DNA of 64,000 nucleotides, from the NCBI RefSeq assembly GCF_018742245.1, contig NZ_CP036132.1, forward strand, positions 3,219,001 through 3,283,000. The letters run 5' to 3'. This document shows, piece by piece, positions 52,901-62,093 of this stretch. The position numbers and the translations under genes are program-made. Numbering within the stretch: position 1 is the first letter of the stretch; each line of letters begins with the position of its first letter. The notes under the pieces were generated by a model. The model was not told the origin of the DNA, searched no databases, and saw nothing but the letters and a program-made list of their open reading frames with translations. The stretch comes from Bacillus mycoides (GTDB lineage: Bacteria; Bacillota; Bacilli; Bacillales; Bacillaceae_G).

Positions 52901-55900
52901 GTTTGCGTAATCGGTGGTTCCTGTGGATTCGGTTGTGAAGTAAATGTAACATCCGCATCGTTTAATATAACTTCATTATCTGGAATCTCTGTAATCGTCA
53001 CTTGGAATGTCACCGTAATACTTCCACCAGCATTTAATAACGGAATAACTGTAAAGCCTATTTCTGGATTTAAACCAAGTTGCTGTATTCCACCTATCGT
53101 TACACTATTTTCAACAAATGTCGTTCCTTCTGGAATGACATCTTGGAAGAGCACATCTGTAACAGGTATAATTCCTACATTCGTAATTAGCACGCTATAC
53201 GTTAATACATCTCCAACGGCTCCAGTTGCAACGTCAACTGTTTTTGTTGCTGTTACTTCACCCGGAGGAGGTAACGGTATCGTAACTACTGTTGTATTAC
53301 TTGAATTTGTCGTTGTTACAGGTGGTTGTAAAGGGTTTAACAAGAAAGTGGCTGTAGCAGATGCTGTGTTTACTACCGCTCCACGTGTAGACGGCGCAAC
53401 TACTGTCACTTGGAACGTAACCGTCAATGATGTTCCAGCTGCAATATTAGGAAGCGCAAAACCTACATTTGGATCAAATCCAGGTTGAGAAGTTCCATTT
53501 ATCGTTACACTATTTGCGACAAATGTTGTTTCTGGAGCAACTGTATCAATGAAGGAAACATTCGTTGCTATAACTGTTCCGTTATTTCGAATGACAACAG
53601 AATACGTGTAAGTTTCTCCAAGTGCTGCTTGTTGTACAGATGCAGATTTTTGTATATTTAACTGTGCTGTATTTACTTGTGTCACTACAAAATTACTATT
53701 CGTAACAGTCGTTATAGGAGGACCTGCTGGATTTATAAGAAAACTTGCCGTCACGTTTGATTGATTCCTTATATTTCCACCACTTGGAACACTAGTCACT
53801 GTAACTTGAAACGTAATTGTAACGGTTTGCCCAACTGGAATATTCGAAACTGGAAAACCTACCGCAGGGTCTGCTCCTTGCTGAACAACACCATTTATCG
53901 TTACACTATTCGCGACAAATGCAGCTCCGGCAGGTATCGGATCTTGAAAAATAATATTTGCTGCAGGAACAGTTCCTGTATTTTGAATACGAATCGTATA
54001 TGTTAACGTATCTCCTACACCTGCTTGCGGCGTATTTACACTCTTCATTACATTAATTGAACCTACATTTACTCGTGTCACAACGATATTACTAATCGTT
54101 ACAATTGTAATCGGTGGCTGCAATGGACTTACTTGAAAATCAGCAGTTACATTTGCATTATTCGGAAGTACCCTGTTCGCTGGCACACTTGTGATTAACA
54201 CTTGGAAAGTGACAGTTACCATCCCTCCTACTGGAATATTAGCAAGTGGAAATCCAGTTGTTGGGTTTAAACCTGGTTGAGAGATCCCGTTTATTGTTAC
54301 ACTATTCGCAACAAACGTTGTACCAGCTGGAATTGGATCAAGGAATGATACATTTGTCGCTGCTACTGTTCCACTATTTTGTATACGAACTGTATACGTT
54401 AACGTATCTCCTAAACCCGCCTCAGTAGCGCTTACACTCTTCATTACATTTAACCCTGAAGAATTCACGACTGTCATAACAGTATTACTCGGCACCGTCA
54501 CAGTAATTGGTGGCTCTGTTGGATTTACAAGAAAATCTCCGGTGACATTCGCATTATTTACAACATTATTTCCCATCGGGGTTTCATCAATTAATACTTC
54601 AAATGTAACAGTCACACTCTCACCAGTAGGCAAATCATTTAATGTAAATCCGAATTCCGGATCTGCCCCTTCTTGTAAAACTCCATTAACAAATACACTA
54701 TTTTCAATAAATAACGTCCCTTGCGGAATGGCATCTTGGAAAAATACATTTGTAGCTGGCACACTTCCTGCATTTATTATTTCAACTGTATATACTAAAA
54801 TATCCCCTACAGTTGCAACACCAGTATTCACAGATTTTATAACTTCAAAGCTCCCTGTTTGTACAGCCGTATTCACGACGTTACTCGGAACAGTAATAGT
54901 AACCGGTGGTTCATTCGGATCCACTTGAAAATTCGCGGATACAGTTGCACTATTTAAAATATCTTCATTTGGCGGATCCTGCTCAATTAATACATCAAAT
55001 GTAACTACAACTGTCTGAGCCGCAGGGATATTCGGAAGAGAAAATCCCGAATTCGGATTCAGTCCACTTTGCAGTGCTCCATTAATCGTTACAGAGTTGG
55101 CAACGAAAGAAACGGCTGAAGAAGTAGTATCTTGGAAAAACACATTTGTTAACGGAACGTTACCTGTATTTTGGACGGCAATCGTGTATGTTAAAGTATC
55201 CCCTACTGCCGCTTGAGTTGTATTTACTTCTTTTATTACATTTAAACCGCCTGTATTAATTTGCGTTACAACTGTATTCGTTTGTCTATTAATCGTTATT
55301 GGTGGCTGATTCGGGTTTACGATGAAATTAGCAGATACATTCCCACGATTTGCAACGGTACCACCTGAAGGTGCTGATACAACTCGTACTTGAAATGTCA
55401 CCGTCCTACTTCCGCCAGGAGATATATTAGCTACTGCAAACCCCGTCGCCGGATTTGCCCCGGGTTGCGAAACTCCGTCTACAGTTACACTATTTGCGAT
55501 AAAAGTCGTTCCAGTTGGGATTGGATCTTGAAAAATAACGTTCGTCGCAAGTACATTTCCTGTATTTTCAATTGTAACGGTGTACGTAAGAACGTCGTTA
55601 ACCGTCGCAAAAGCTTTATCCACTGTTTTTCTCGTTCTTATATCAGCTATATTTATTGTAGTAAACACTGTATTACTTGTCGCTTGACCTGAAACTGGTT
55701 GTTGACCAGGCACTGGGGTAAAGTTAAATGTTACACTCGCACGATTTGGAATTGGATTTACAAGAGGATTTGATGTTACTCGAACTTGAAAACGCACTAT
55801 AGTCGTTTGCGAAGCATTAATACTTCCGATATTAATACTACTTGCTGGATTTGCTCCTGGACGCGCTACTCCATTTACCGTAACACTATTTGCGACAAAT

Positions 55901-57459
55901 GTTGTTCCAGCAGGGATACTATCAACAAAAATCACATTATTTGCAGCGACATTCCCATTATTCGTCACATTAACTGTGTACGTTAATACATCATTAAGTG
56001 CTGCCGTCTGTAAATCTACAGATTTTTGCAAACTTACATTTGCGCGATTTACCGTCGTCTGTACTGTATTTGAAGAAGCTGTACTTGTGATAGGAGGACT
56101 TCCAACAAAAGGACGGAATTGGTATGACACCATTGCACGATTTGAAATTGGATTGGGATTCGGGAATGACGTAACTCTCACTTGAAATGCAACAACTCTT
56201 TGAGCATTATTCGGTATCGTTCCTAAATTAATCCCACTAGCTGGATTGGCGCTCGGCTGAGTTACTCCACCTACTGTTACACTACCAGCTATAAATGTTG
56301 TTCCGTTCGGAATACTATCTTGTAATACAACGTTTTCTGCACTTCCTGTTCCTGTATTCGGAACAGGAATCGTATAAGTGAGAATATCTCCTATACCTGC
56401 AACTGTTTTATCAACAGATTTAACAGGATTTATAATTGGCCCTGTCGCATCAATTTGAACACCAAAGCCAGCTGCAGCATATCCATCTCCATTTGTAACG
56501 AAGCGAACAGTTGCTGACGTTTGATTATTTACTAAGGATGACGAAGCATCTACATTCGTAATATCCCATCCTTGTCTTCGGACTGCTAAAGCTATCCCTA
56601 ACGGCTGATTCAAATTTCCAAAGGTGCCAGTTGTATCTAAATTCCCACTATCATTACAAATTTGTGACTGAAAGAAATTATTTGCGGGATTTCTCGGTCC
56701 GAATAAAGCAACTGTAGCATTCGCATTCGGTCCAAAGCGAAGTTGATCTCCAACAATGTTAGAATCACCTTCTTGAGCAGTTACAAGTACTCTTCCTGTA
56801 ACAGAACCTGTAGATGGAGTTGCGAAACCTGAAATAGTAGCATCAACTGGTGGTGATGAAGCATCAATAATTTCTTGACCTGCATACACAGATAAATTCC
56901 GAAGTGGTAAACTCGCATTTTGATAAACAACTTCAAGAGTCCAACCTACCGAACGACTAATTGATGTCTCAGCGGATGTTCTTGTAGCTGGTACGCCCCC
57001 CGTTATATATGGACCTGCCCCACCCGCATTAACAAGACTTGTCACATTAGCAGAGCGAACGTAATAAAATTGACTTCCAACAGAACCTTGCTGTGCAGTT
57101 GCAGGATCTGGCGTAACTGAAAAGGTCCCTACGGGTGTTCTAAAGGTGATATTATCATTTAAAAATGCAGTAACATCCTCAGTATCAGTCTGGTATGTGC
57201 CGGCCCACACAAGTTCTGCGTATAAAACATTACTCCCTGCTGGAAGGTTTAAAATTGCACTTGAAGAATTTAACCGCCAATCATTCGTCGTTCCTACTGG
57301 GAACCCCGGAACTTGAAGTGATGTATTTACTGTAGTAAACACATTAATCGTACCGAAGTTATTGCCCGGCGCAGGCGAGGTCGGGCTTAATCCTAATGTG
57401 TTCCCAGTGAACGTGACGGCACCAGTTACAGTTGTTGTAAAACGGTTCATAAAAGGCAC
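49987..57459 (-). CDS. Giant DUF11 repeat protein, 2490 aa
   Basis: The N-terminal 330 residues (beginning FMNRFTTTVTGAVTFTGNTL) form a beta-rich domain. I count 16 tandem DUF11 repeats of about 130 residues, each starting with a K-[ST]-V-[DN]-like strand, a VGDxLTYT core and a GTTFVANSVTVNG-type turn. The protein has no signal peptide, membrane anchor or LPXTG sorting motif. Cysteines are rare in the body but four lie in the last 36 residues (QICATNFNCLEKIPFKCSPC). Related Bacillus proteins are thought to sit on the spore or cell surface. Start: GTG 57459 or ATG 57450 behind GAGATGA. The role as adhesin or exosporium filament is inferred. Confidence 0.85.
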   Translation of the reverse strand: MPFMNRFTTTVTGAVTFTGNTLGLSPTSPAPGNNFGTINVFTTVNTSLQVPGFPVGTTNDWRLNSSSAILNLPAGSNVLYAELVWAGTYQTDTEDVTAFLNDNITFRTPVGTFSVTPDPATAQQGSVGSQFYYVRSANVTSLVNAGGAGPYITGGVPATRTSAETSISRSVGWTLEVVYQNASLPLRNLSVYAGQEIIDASSPPVDATISGFATPSTGSVTGRVLVTAQEGDSNIVGDQLRFGPNANATVALFGPRNPANNFFQSQICNDSGNLDTTGTFGNLNQPLGIALAVRRQGWDITNVDASSSLVNNQTSATVRFVTNGDGYAAAGFGVQIDATGPIINPVKSVDKTVAGIGDILTYTIPVPNTGTGSAENVVLQDSIPNGTTFIAGSVTVGGVTQPSANPASGINLGTIPNNAQRVVAFQVRVTSFPNPNPISNRAMVSYQFRPFVGSPPITSTASSNTVQTTVNRANVSLQKSVDLQTAALNDVLTYTVNVTNNGNVAANNVIFVDSIPAGTTFVANSVTVNGVARPGANPASSINIGSINASQTTIVRFQVRVTSNPLVNPIPNRASVTFNFTPVPGQQPVSGQATSNTVFTTINIADIRTRKTVDKAFATVNDVLTYTVTIENTGNVLATNVIFQDPIPTGTTFIANSVTVDGVSQPGANPATGFAVANISPGGSRTVTFQVRVVSAPSGGTVANRGNVSANFIVNPNQPPITINRQTNTVVTQINTGGLNVIKEVNTTQAAVGDTLTYTIAVQNTGNVPLTNVFFQDTTSSAVSFVANSVTINGALQSGLNPNSGFSLPNIPAAQTVVVTFDVLIEQDPPNEDILNSATVSANFQVDPNEPPVTITVPSNVVNTAVQTGSFEVIKSVNTGVATVGDILVYTVEIINAGSVPATNVFFQDAIPQGTLFIENSVFVNGVLQEGADPEFGFTLNDLPTGESVTVTFEVLIDETPMGNNVVNNANVTGDFLVNPTEPPITVTVPSNTVMTVVNSSGLNVMKSVSATEAGLGDTLTYTVRIQNSGTVAATNVSFLDPIPAGTTFVANSVTINGISQPGLNPTTGFPLANIPVGGMVTVTFQVLITSVPANRVLPNNANVTADFQVSPLQPPITIVTISNIVVTRVNVGSINVMKSVNTPQAGVGDTLTYTIRIQNTGTVPAANIIFQDPIPAGAAFVANSVTINGVVQQGADPAVGFPVSNIPVGQTVTITFQVTVTSVPSGGNIRNQSNVTASFLINPAGPPITTVTNSNFVVTQVNTAQLNIQKSASVQQAALGETYTYSVVIRNNGTVIATNVSFIDTVAPETTFVANSVTINGTSQPGFDPNVGFALPNIAAGTSLTVTFQVTVVAPSTRGAVVNTASATATFLLNPLQPPVTTTNSSNTTVVTIPLPPPGEVTATKTVDVATGAVGDVLTYSVLITNVGIIPVTDVLFQDVIPEGTTFVENSVTIGGIQQLGLNPEIGFTVIPLLNAGGSITVTFQVTITEIPDNEVILNDADVTFTSQPNPQEPPITQTILTNLVVTTINIASIFPLKLVDKEVATVGEILTYDVLIFNFGTVAATNVQFIDTTSSGVTFVPGSVSINGVPEPGLDPFIGFTVPDIPVGDFVLVTYQEMVTSIPEGGTVVNFVDVTATFAVSETEPPITETTTSNTTLTKINESGLNVLKSVSQPIVAVGDTITYTTVVQNTGTVPATNVQYSDVLPSSITFVLNSVTIGGVLQPGFNPNNGFPLPDINPGESVEVTFQVTVVSVPSNGTIANTANATGSFILVPGEPPVVVNQPSNTTLTTVNRGRFNVIKQANRAATLVGDVLTYTVQITNTGTVTANNVQFIDTISAGASFVPNSVTVNGTPQPGLNPITGFGMGDILVGNTTIVTFQATVTTIPSSGTITNVANITGSFTLVPGEPPVVVTEPSNTTITRVNRGRFSVIKTVNKEATRLGDTLTYSVQVINTGTVTAINVQFIDVPSPSLEFVPGSVQINGIPQVGLDPFVGFSLPDLAVGDSIVITFEVNVITVPPSSSIMNTARVTGDFELIPGEPPFTITNSSNTTVTPVNRGSLDMLKEVDNSIVGVGETVTYSVRILNIGTADARNVQFIDVLSPEAVFVPNSVTVNGVARPGVNPQVGFTILDIPVGETAIVTYEATITSFPDGGTVVNVAGALAEYILVPGEPPITVMDTSNTVIVTVNTAILFVAKGADFEVAMVGDVVTYGIAVINDSTVPVTNVVLKDIIDPNTLFINGTVTVNDVPFPFANPNTGILLGDFQPNDAAIINFQVVITGGQINNLVTNTATANGLATVNPNQPPVLVEGDSNTVVIPFITPNVSTTVVKRADLQTATIGDVITFTTVITNTGDTTIQNIRFQDMLDSSVRFVPGSVVVDGATVPNVSPAIGFIIGNLNPGEARTVSFQVAVEQAPIGSGNYINTANIRFEYQIGTVLPPVTQIIESNMVVIPFVPTLEQICATNFNCLEKIPFKCSPCNHFRINKK

Positions 57460-57574
57460 ATAATCATCTCATTTCATCTATAGTAAAAAGTGCTCTATAC
57501 TATAAATGTAGACAACCTATGCAATGTACGTTGTCCAACAAAATTCCGCACATACGAGAGGGGTTTGTAAAATT

Positions 57575-58324
57575 ATGCGCTATGTAATCGTAACAGGAAC
57601 TTCACAAGGTTTAGGTGAGGCAATCGCCGTGCAATTGTTAGAAGAAAATACAACCGTTATCTCTATTTCTAGAAGAGAAAATAAACAGCTTGTAAAACTC
57701 GCAGAGCAAAACGACAGCAATTGTATTTTCCATTCCATAGATCTTCAAGATGTACATAATTTAGAAACTCATTTTAACGAAGTCTTTTCATCTATTCAAA
57801 AAGACAATGTCTCATCGATTCATTTAGTTAATAATGCAGGAACACTTGCACCAATGAAACCTATTGAAAAGTCAGAAAGTGAACAATTCATTATGAACGT
57901 TCATATTAATTTAATCGCACCAATGATCCTTACTTCCACTTTCATGAAACATACGAAAGACTGGAAAGTAGAAAAACGCATTATAAATATTTCATCTGGG
58001 GCAGGAAAAAATCCTTATTTTGGATGGGGAGCTTATTGTACAACGAAAGCTGGTGTAAATATGTTTACACAATGCGTAGCTACTGAAGAAGTAGAGAAAG
58101 AATATCCTGTAAAAACTGTCGCTTTCGCACCGGGTGTTGTTGATACAAATATGCAAGCACAAATTCGTGAAACAAATAAGGAAGACTTTATTAATTTAGA
58201 ACGCTTCATCTCATTAAAAGAAGAAGGAAAACTGTTATCACCTGAATATGTTGCGAAAGCTATTCGTAACTTATTAGAGACTGAAGACTTTCCGCAAGGC
58301 GAGGTTATTCGAATTGATGAATAA
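57575..58324 (+). CDS. Short-chain dehydrogenase, benzil reductase (YueD type), 249 aa
   Basis: An NADPH-dependent SDR. The cofactor loop is TGTSQGLG near residue 8, NNAG lies in LVNNAGTLAP, and the catalytic S/Y/K are in INISSGAGKNPYFGWGAYCT followed by TKAG. Length (249) and sequence style fit the (S)-benzoin-forming benzil reductase YueD known from B. cereus and B. subtilis; the natural substrate is unknown. I chose ATG 57575 behind AGAGGGG rather than ATG 57524. It is divergent from the DUF11 gene. A terminator follows. Confidence 0.87.
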   Translation: MRYVIVTGTSQGLGEAIAVQLLEENTTVISISRRENKQLVKLAEQNDSNCIFHSIDLQDVHNLETHFNEVFSSIQKDNVSSIHLVNNAGTLAPMKPIEKSESEQFIMNVHINLIAPMILTSTFMKHTKDWKVEKRIINISSGAGKNPYFGWGAYCTTKAGVNMFTQCVATEEVEKEYPVKTVAFAPGVVDTNMQAQIRETNKEDFINLERFISLKEEGKLLSPEYVAKAIRNLLETEDFPQGEVIRIDE

Positions 58325-58325
58325 C

Positions 58326-58356
58326 AAAAAGGCACGCTAAATTAGCGCGCCTTTTT
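58326..58356. terminator. Bidirectional terminator
   Basis: AAAAAGGCACGCTAA / TTAGCGCGCCTTTTT with one mismatch, between the convergent SDR and GNAT genes. Confidence 0.8.
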
Positions 58357-58359
58357 GTT

Positions 58360-59190
58360 CTATTCCTCTAAAAATATAAGTACCGACTCCATAATCTTCT
58401 CATAACCAATTTCTTGATAGATTTTATTAGATGTTGGATTGGCTAGATCAGTATATAATGTCGTTGTTTTGTAGCCTTCATCTAACATACGTTGACTAAG
58501 TCCGGCTACACAAATAGATGCATATCCTTTTTTTCGTTCTTCTTTCGGCGTATAAACGAAATTGACTGTTATATTATTTGTAGTCGGTCTCGTTTTTGCA
58601 GCTACAGAGACTAGTTTTCCGCCCACCTCCAGACCAAATAGACGGTTAGTAGTTATTAGTGTATATGCAGTTTGTTTTGCTTCTTCTTTCGTAGTAGGAA
58701 GCTTCACATCTTCACAAAATTGATATATCCACTGTTCGATTAATGGCAGCTCATCACTATTTACTGCTCGAAAAATTCCATCTCCGCTCCACTTCTTCTT
58801 TACTTGTTTTAATTCATATACACCTTGTTCCATTCCAAGTGTAGTTTTTTTCTGTTCTAATATCGCAATCTCTTCAGCTAATTTCTGTACGATTTTTTTA
58901 TTACCAATCAATCCAGGAATATCTGGATATACATTCGTTAATTGCTTTGCAAGTTCCACTATAGCCCCTTCCGAAATTTCAGATGTAGCTACAATAACTT
59001 GTTTCTCCACTGTTTGAAGAAATACAATCGTAACTTCTTCCCCTTGTTTCGCTGCCGCCATAAACATCGGCTCTTCAGCAACTTGTAATACACCTAATAG
59101 CAAATTATTCTCCTGCTCATTCTTTTCTAAAAACGGTATAACATCCTCTTTAAAATGAATAACATTTTCATATACTTGTAATTGAATCAT
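58360..59190 (-). CDS. Two-domain GNAT-family acetyltransferase, 276 aa
   Basis: The C-terminal GNAT fold has TVNFVYTPKEERKKGYASIC followed by TTTLYTDLANPTSNKIYQEI and GYEKIMESV. The N-terminal half (residues 1-140) is a second, poorly conserved GNAT-like domain, as in several Bacillus acetyltransferases of about 280 residues. The acceptor is unknown. ATG 59190 is chosen behind GGGAAGAG. Confidence 0.82.
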   Translation of the reverse strand: MIQLQVYENVIHFKEDVIPFLEKNEQENNLLLGVLQVAEEPMFMAAAKQGEEVTIVFLQTVEKQVIVATSEISEGAIVELAKQLTNVYPDIPGLIGNKKIVQKLAEEIAILEQKKTTLGMEQGVYELKQVKKKWSGDGIFRAVNSDELPLIEQWIYQFCEDVKLPTTKEEAKQTAYTLITTNRLFGLEVGGKLVSVAAKTRPTTNNITVNFVYTPKEERKKGYASICVAGLSQRMLDEGYKTTTLYTDLANPTSNKIYQEIGYEKIMESVLIFLEE

Positions 59191-59256
59191 CGACAATCTC
59201 TTCCCTCAATTTATATTTAAATAAAGTATTGGCGATTAATTCATTAAATCCTTCTT

Positions 59257-60765
59257 TTACGATTCAATAATATTTGAAACTAATGTGTTCAAATCATTTT
59301 CAGCATGCAACACTCTCTTCTTTTCCTTCTCAAATAGCTCCTCTTCTTTTCGAAACGATTCTTTACGTTTATTAATCATACGCTCCATCTCTTTTTTACT
59401 CGGTCCACCATATACATTTCTTTTTTGAATAAAAGCTTCTGGTGATATGATTTCTTTCCACTCTTCTTCTAATAAATTTACTTTCAAATTTTCTTGTAAG
59501 TATACATTTATGTCTTTGAAATTTAATTCATGTAACTCCTTTTTCTGCTCCAATGACATATTCGCAATCGCACTTGCTGCATGATGTGCATGCCGAAATG
59601 GTATTTCATAGTTTTTTGTTAAAACATCTGCGAAATCTGTAATCGTAATCGCGTGTTTATATGAACGACTTTTTAACGTTTCCTCTTCTACTTTCATCGT
59701 TCGAATAACTGCGTTCATAATACAAAAAACACGAATCGCCTTTTCGATTCCTTTATATAAATACGGCTGCAAGTCATCCTCCGTATCGACAATATCGCCA
59801 AATGGTGTATTATGAATCATTTGAAATACAGTAAATGCTTCCCCTAAAGCACTACTCGTAATAGCACGGGCATGTTCAATTGAAACAGGATTTCGTTTTT
59901 GCGGCATAATACTACTTATTTGCACATATGGCTTTGCTACAGTAATCCCATCATATTCTTTCGTCGCTAATAGTAAAAAATCATGAATCCATCTACTCGT
60001 ATTCGTCATAATAACCATTAGTAACGAGCTAACTTCTAATAAATAGTCCGCTCCAGCAACAGCGTCATATGAGTTCTCAATTACATTTGTAAACCCAAGT
60101 AACTGCGCAACTCGTTCTCTCTTAATAGGAAAACTTGTTGTAGAAAGGGCAGCTGCCCCCATTGGAGAATGATTTAAAAGATGATACGCTTTTTTCATTC
60201 TTTCTAAATCTCGTTGCATCGTATCGTAAATTGCTAAAACATAATGACCAAATGTTGTCGGCTGCGCCGGTTGTGTATGTGTATACGCGGGCATAATTGT
60301 TTCCATATGTTCACCGGCAAGCTCCAGCATACTTTCTTGCAGCAATAAATGATGTTCCATTAACCGTAATACAAATTGCCGTAAACTCATGCGATACATC
60401 GTTACACCCATATCATTTCTACTTCTACCGATATGCATATTACTTACAAATTCACACTTTGCTTCTTGAGAAAGCAAATGTTCAACTAAGAAAAAAAGAT
60501 CTTCATGTTGCTCTGTATATAGCAACTTCTCCTTTGGAATCCCCTCTACTTTTTTAAGTGCGGTTAATATAACTTTCGCTTCTTCTCTTTTCATCAACTT
60601 TTCTTCAGTTAACATAGTAATATGTGCCCTATGCACTTGAAACATATCTTTTAATAAATAATTACGCTGAAAATTAAATACGTGCTGTAATACACAATCT
60701 ACATATGTTTTCCCAGGGAAATCAGCGCCTTCCTTCTTAATAAACTCTTCTTTACTCTGTTTCAT
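59257..60765 (-). CDS. Argininosuccinate-lyase-like enzyme (second argH type), 502 aa
   Basis: A fumarase/aspartase-superfamily lyase. The signature loop SSIMPQKRNPVSIEHAR (GSxMPxKxNP type) lies near residue 285, the substrate-binding SNMHIGRSRNDMGVTM near 109, and the catalytic histidine in TPAYTHTQ-like PAYTHTQPAQPTTFGHY near 160. It is about 40 residues longer than usual ArgH (about 460), with a basic, coiled C-terminal tail. No argG or other arginine gene is adjacent, so it may be a paralogue with a different substrate. ATG 60765 follows GGGGAAAAGG. Confidence 0.85.
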   Translation of the reverse strand: MKQSKEEFIKKEGADFPGKTYVDCVLQHVFNFQRNYLLKDMFQVHRAHITMLTEEKLMKREEAKVILTALKKVEGIPKEKLLYTEQHEDLFFLVEHLLSQEAKCEFVSNMHIGRSRNDMGVTMYRMSLRQFVLRLMEHHLLLQESMLELAGEHMETIMPAYTHTQPAQPTTFGHYVLAIYDTMQRDLERMKKAYHLLNHSPMGAAALSTTSFPIKRERVAQLLGFTNVIENSYDAVAGADYLLEVSSLLMVIMTNTSRWIHDFLLLATKEYDGITVAKPYVQISSIMPQKRNPVSIEHARAITSSALGEAFTVFQMIHNTPFGDIVDTEDDLQPYLYKGIEKAIRVFCIMNAVIRTMKVEEETLKSRSYKHAITITDFADVLTKNYEIPFRHAHHAASAIANMSLEQKKELHELNFKDINVYLQENLKVNLLEEEWKEIISPEAFIQKRNVYGGPSKKEMERMINKRKESFRKEEELFEKEKKRVLHAENDLNTLVSNIIES

Positions 60766-60840
60766 CACCTTTTCCCCTTTCGCCTAAGTGTTACTACCCA
60801 TCATACCCAGGGATGGTGAAAAAGTGCTTGTACATAAAAA

Positions 60841-60869
60841 TAAACTCGGCGCTCATAGCACCGAGTTTA
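60841..60869 (-). terminator. Terminator of the class-A-like serine hydrolase gene
   Basis: TAAACTCGG / CCGAGTTTA (9-bp stem) overlaps the stop codon at 60867-60869, with TTTATTTTTATG following on the minus strand. Confidence 0.75.
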
Positions 60870-61976
60870 CTTAATAAAAGTCGCATCATACTTATCACTT
60901 TGCAACACTTGGAAGTGTAGATTTGCTAAATGTTTACGTATTTCAGCACTGTCATCTTCATTTAAATTATTTGCCAAGAAAACAATTTCTGTACAGTTTC
61001 CGCGTTTATCCATTGCATAAACTGCTTTTGTTACCGTCCATGGTGTATAACCATTCTTTTGCCCGGCATGCCTGAATGTTTTACGATATTTCTTTGCACT
61101 CATATCTGTTTCGACGATATTCGCCCACACTTTTTCTTCCGCTTCTGTAAGACCACCTTGATGATTTGCCTTTTGAAGCAGTACCATATAATCGTTAGCG
61201 GAAGCAGCCGGCAATCTATCCGACCAAATTTTGTCGTAACGTTCCTCTAAATACAGAGGAATTTCCTTCTGTAATAATGGTCCCTTCTTTTTTAAGCGTT
61301 CATGAATAATCATAGCATATTCACGATATTGCTCTTGAGACATTTCTTTTAACTTTTTCTCTATTTTATATTTTGGAACATGTAATTCTTTATGCAAATA
61401 TCCCGGAATGTATAAAGATGAAACGATCGGAAATAGCGGTTGATGTGCAGGAAGCGCTAAACTTTGTAAATTCCGATTAATATTGTCTAATCCTAATACC
61501 TCCATTAAATATTCAGTATTTGCATTAGAACTAAACTTAACCATTCCTTTTGCAACTTCTTCTAAAGAAACCGCTCCTTCAGTTATCTTTTCTTTTTTTT
61601 GCAAATAATTTTGCCATCTATCTTGTGCACCACCATCTGTACTCGGCACATAATAACGATTCACATCATTAATTGAAACGAAACTAGACGGATCGATTTT
61701 CCCCTCTGTAACTTGTTTCGTATATTCAAGCGCCACAATTAACTTCATCGTACTAGCAACTGGCAATACAACATCTGGATTTACAGAATACACAACTTTA
61801 TCATTTCTCTTTACTAGAAGAGCGCTATTTTTTTCATTTTTATGCTCTTCAATAAAGGATGCGATGTACTGCGCATCATCATTATTTGAACTCCACACTT
61901 TTTTCACTAAAAAGTTACCCGATATCAGCAAAACAAAAATACCCACAATCACTGCGCATACTATAGTTTTTTTCAA
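60867..61976 (-). CDS. Class-A beta-lactamase-fold serine hydrolase, membrane-anchored, 369 aa
   Basis: The N-terminus has one membrane helix (TIVCAVIVGIFVLLISGNFL). The catalytic S75-T-M-K78 is in PVASTMKLIVALEYTK, the SxN-type motif in VKFSSNANTEYLMEVLG, and the third motif region in FRHAGQKNGYTPWTV, where the usual KTG is replaced by a QKNG sequence. Proteins of this type occur in Bacillus without proven beta-lactamase activity; a cell-wall or ester substrate is as likely. GAGAGG precedes ATG 61976. Monocistronic. Confidence 0.82.
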   Translation of the reverse strand: MKKTIVCAVIVGIFVLLISGNFLVKKVWSSNNDDAQYIASFIEEHKNEKNSALLVKRNDKVVYSVNPDVVLPVASTMKLIVALEYTKQVTEGKIDPSSFVSINDVNRYYVPSTDGGAQDRWQNYLQKKEKITEGAVSLEEVAKGMVKFSSNANTEYLMEVLGLDNINRNLQSLALPAHQPLFPIVSSLYIPGYLHKELHVPKYKIEKKLKEMSQEQYREYAMIIHERLKKKGPLLQKEIPLYLEERYDKIWSDRLPAASANDYMVLLQKANHQGGLTEAEEKVWANIVETDMSAKKYRKTFRHAGQKNGYTPWTVTKAVYAMDKRGNCTEIVFLANNLNEDDSAEIRKHLANLHFQVLQSDKYDATFIK

Positions 61977-62030
61977 GTAAAATTCCTCTCCTATTGTGTA
62001 ACTCTTCTCTATTTATCTCTTAAAAACAAA

Positions 62031-62069
62031 ATAATGGAGATGACTATTTAAATAATCATCTCCATTATT
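62031..62069 (-). terminator. Terminator of the nucleoside hydrolase gene
   Basis: AATAATGGAGATGA (62031-62044) and its perfect complement (62056-62069), 14-bp stem, with TTTTGTTTTT following on the minus strand. Confidence 0.85.
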
Positions 62070-62093
62070 TTAACTTGTATGTTCCTATTATGT

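Noticed and set aside
50100..56400. Regular DNA repeats of about 390 bp and many antisense reading frames inside the giant gene
   Set aside because: They follow from the DUF11 protein repeats; antisense frames lack ribosome sites and are shadows. Not a CRISPR array or satellite.
60297..60557. Plus-strand 86-codon reading frame inside the argH-like gene
   Set aside because: Antisense to a well-supported gene, no ribosome site, no recognisable protein pattern.
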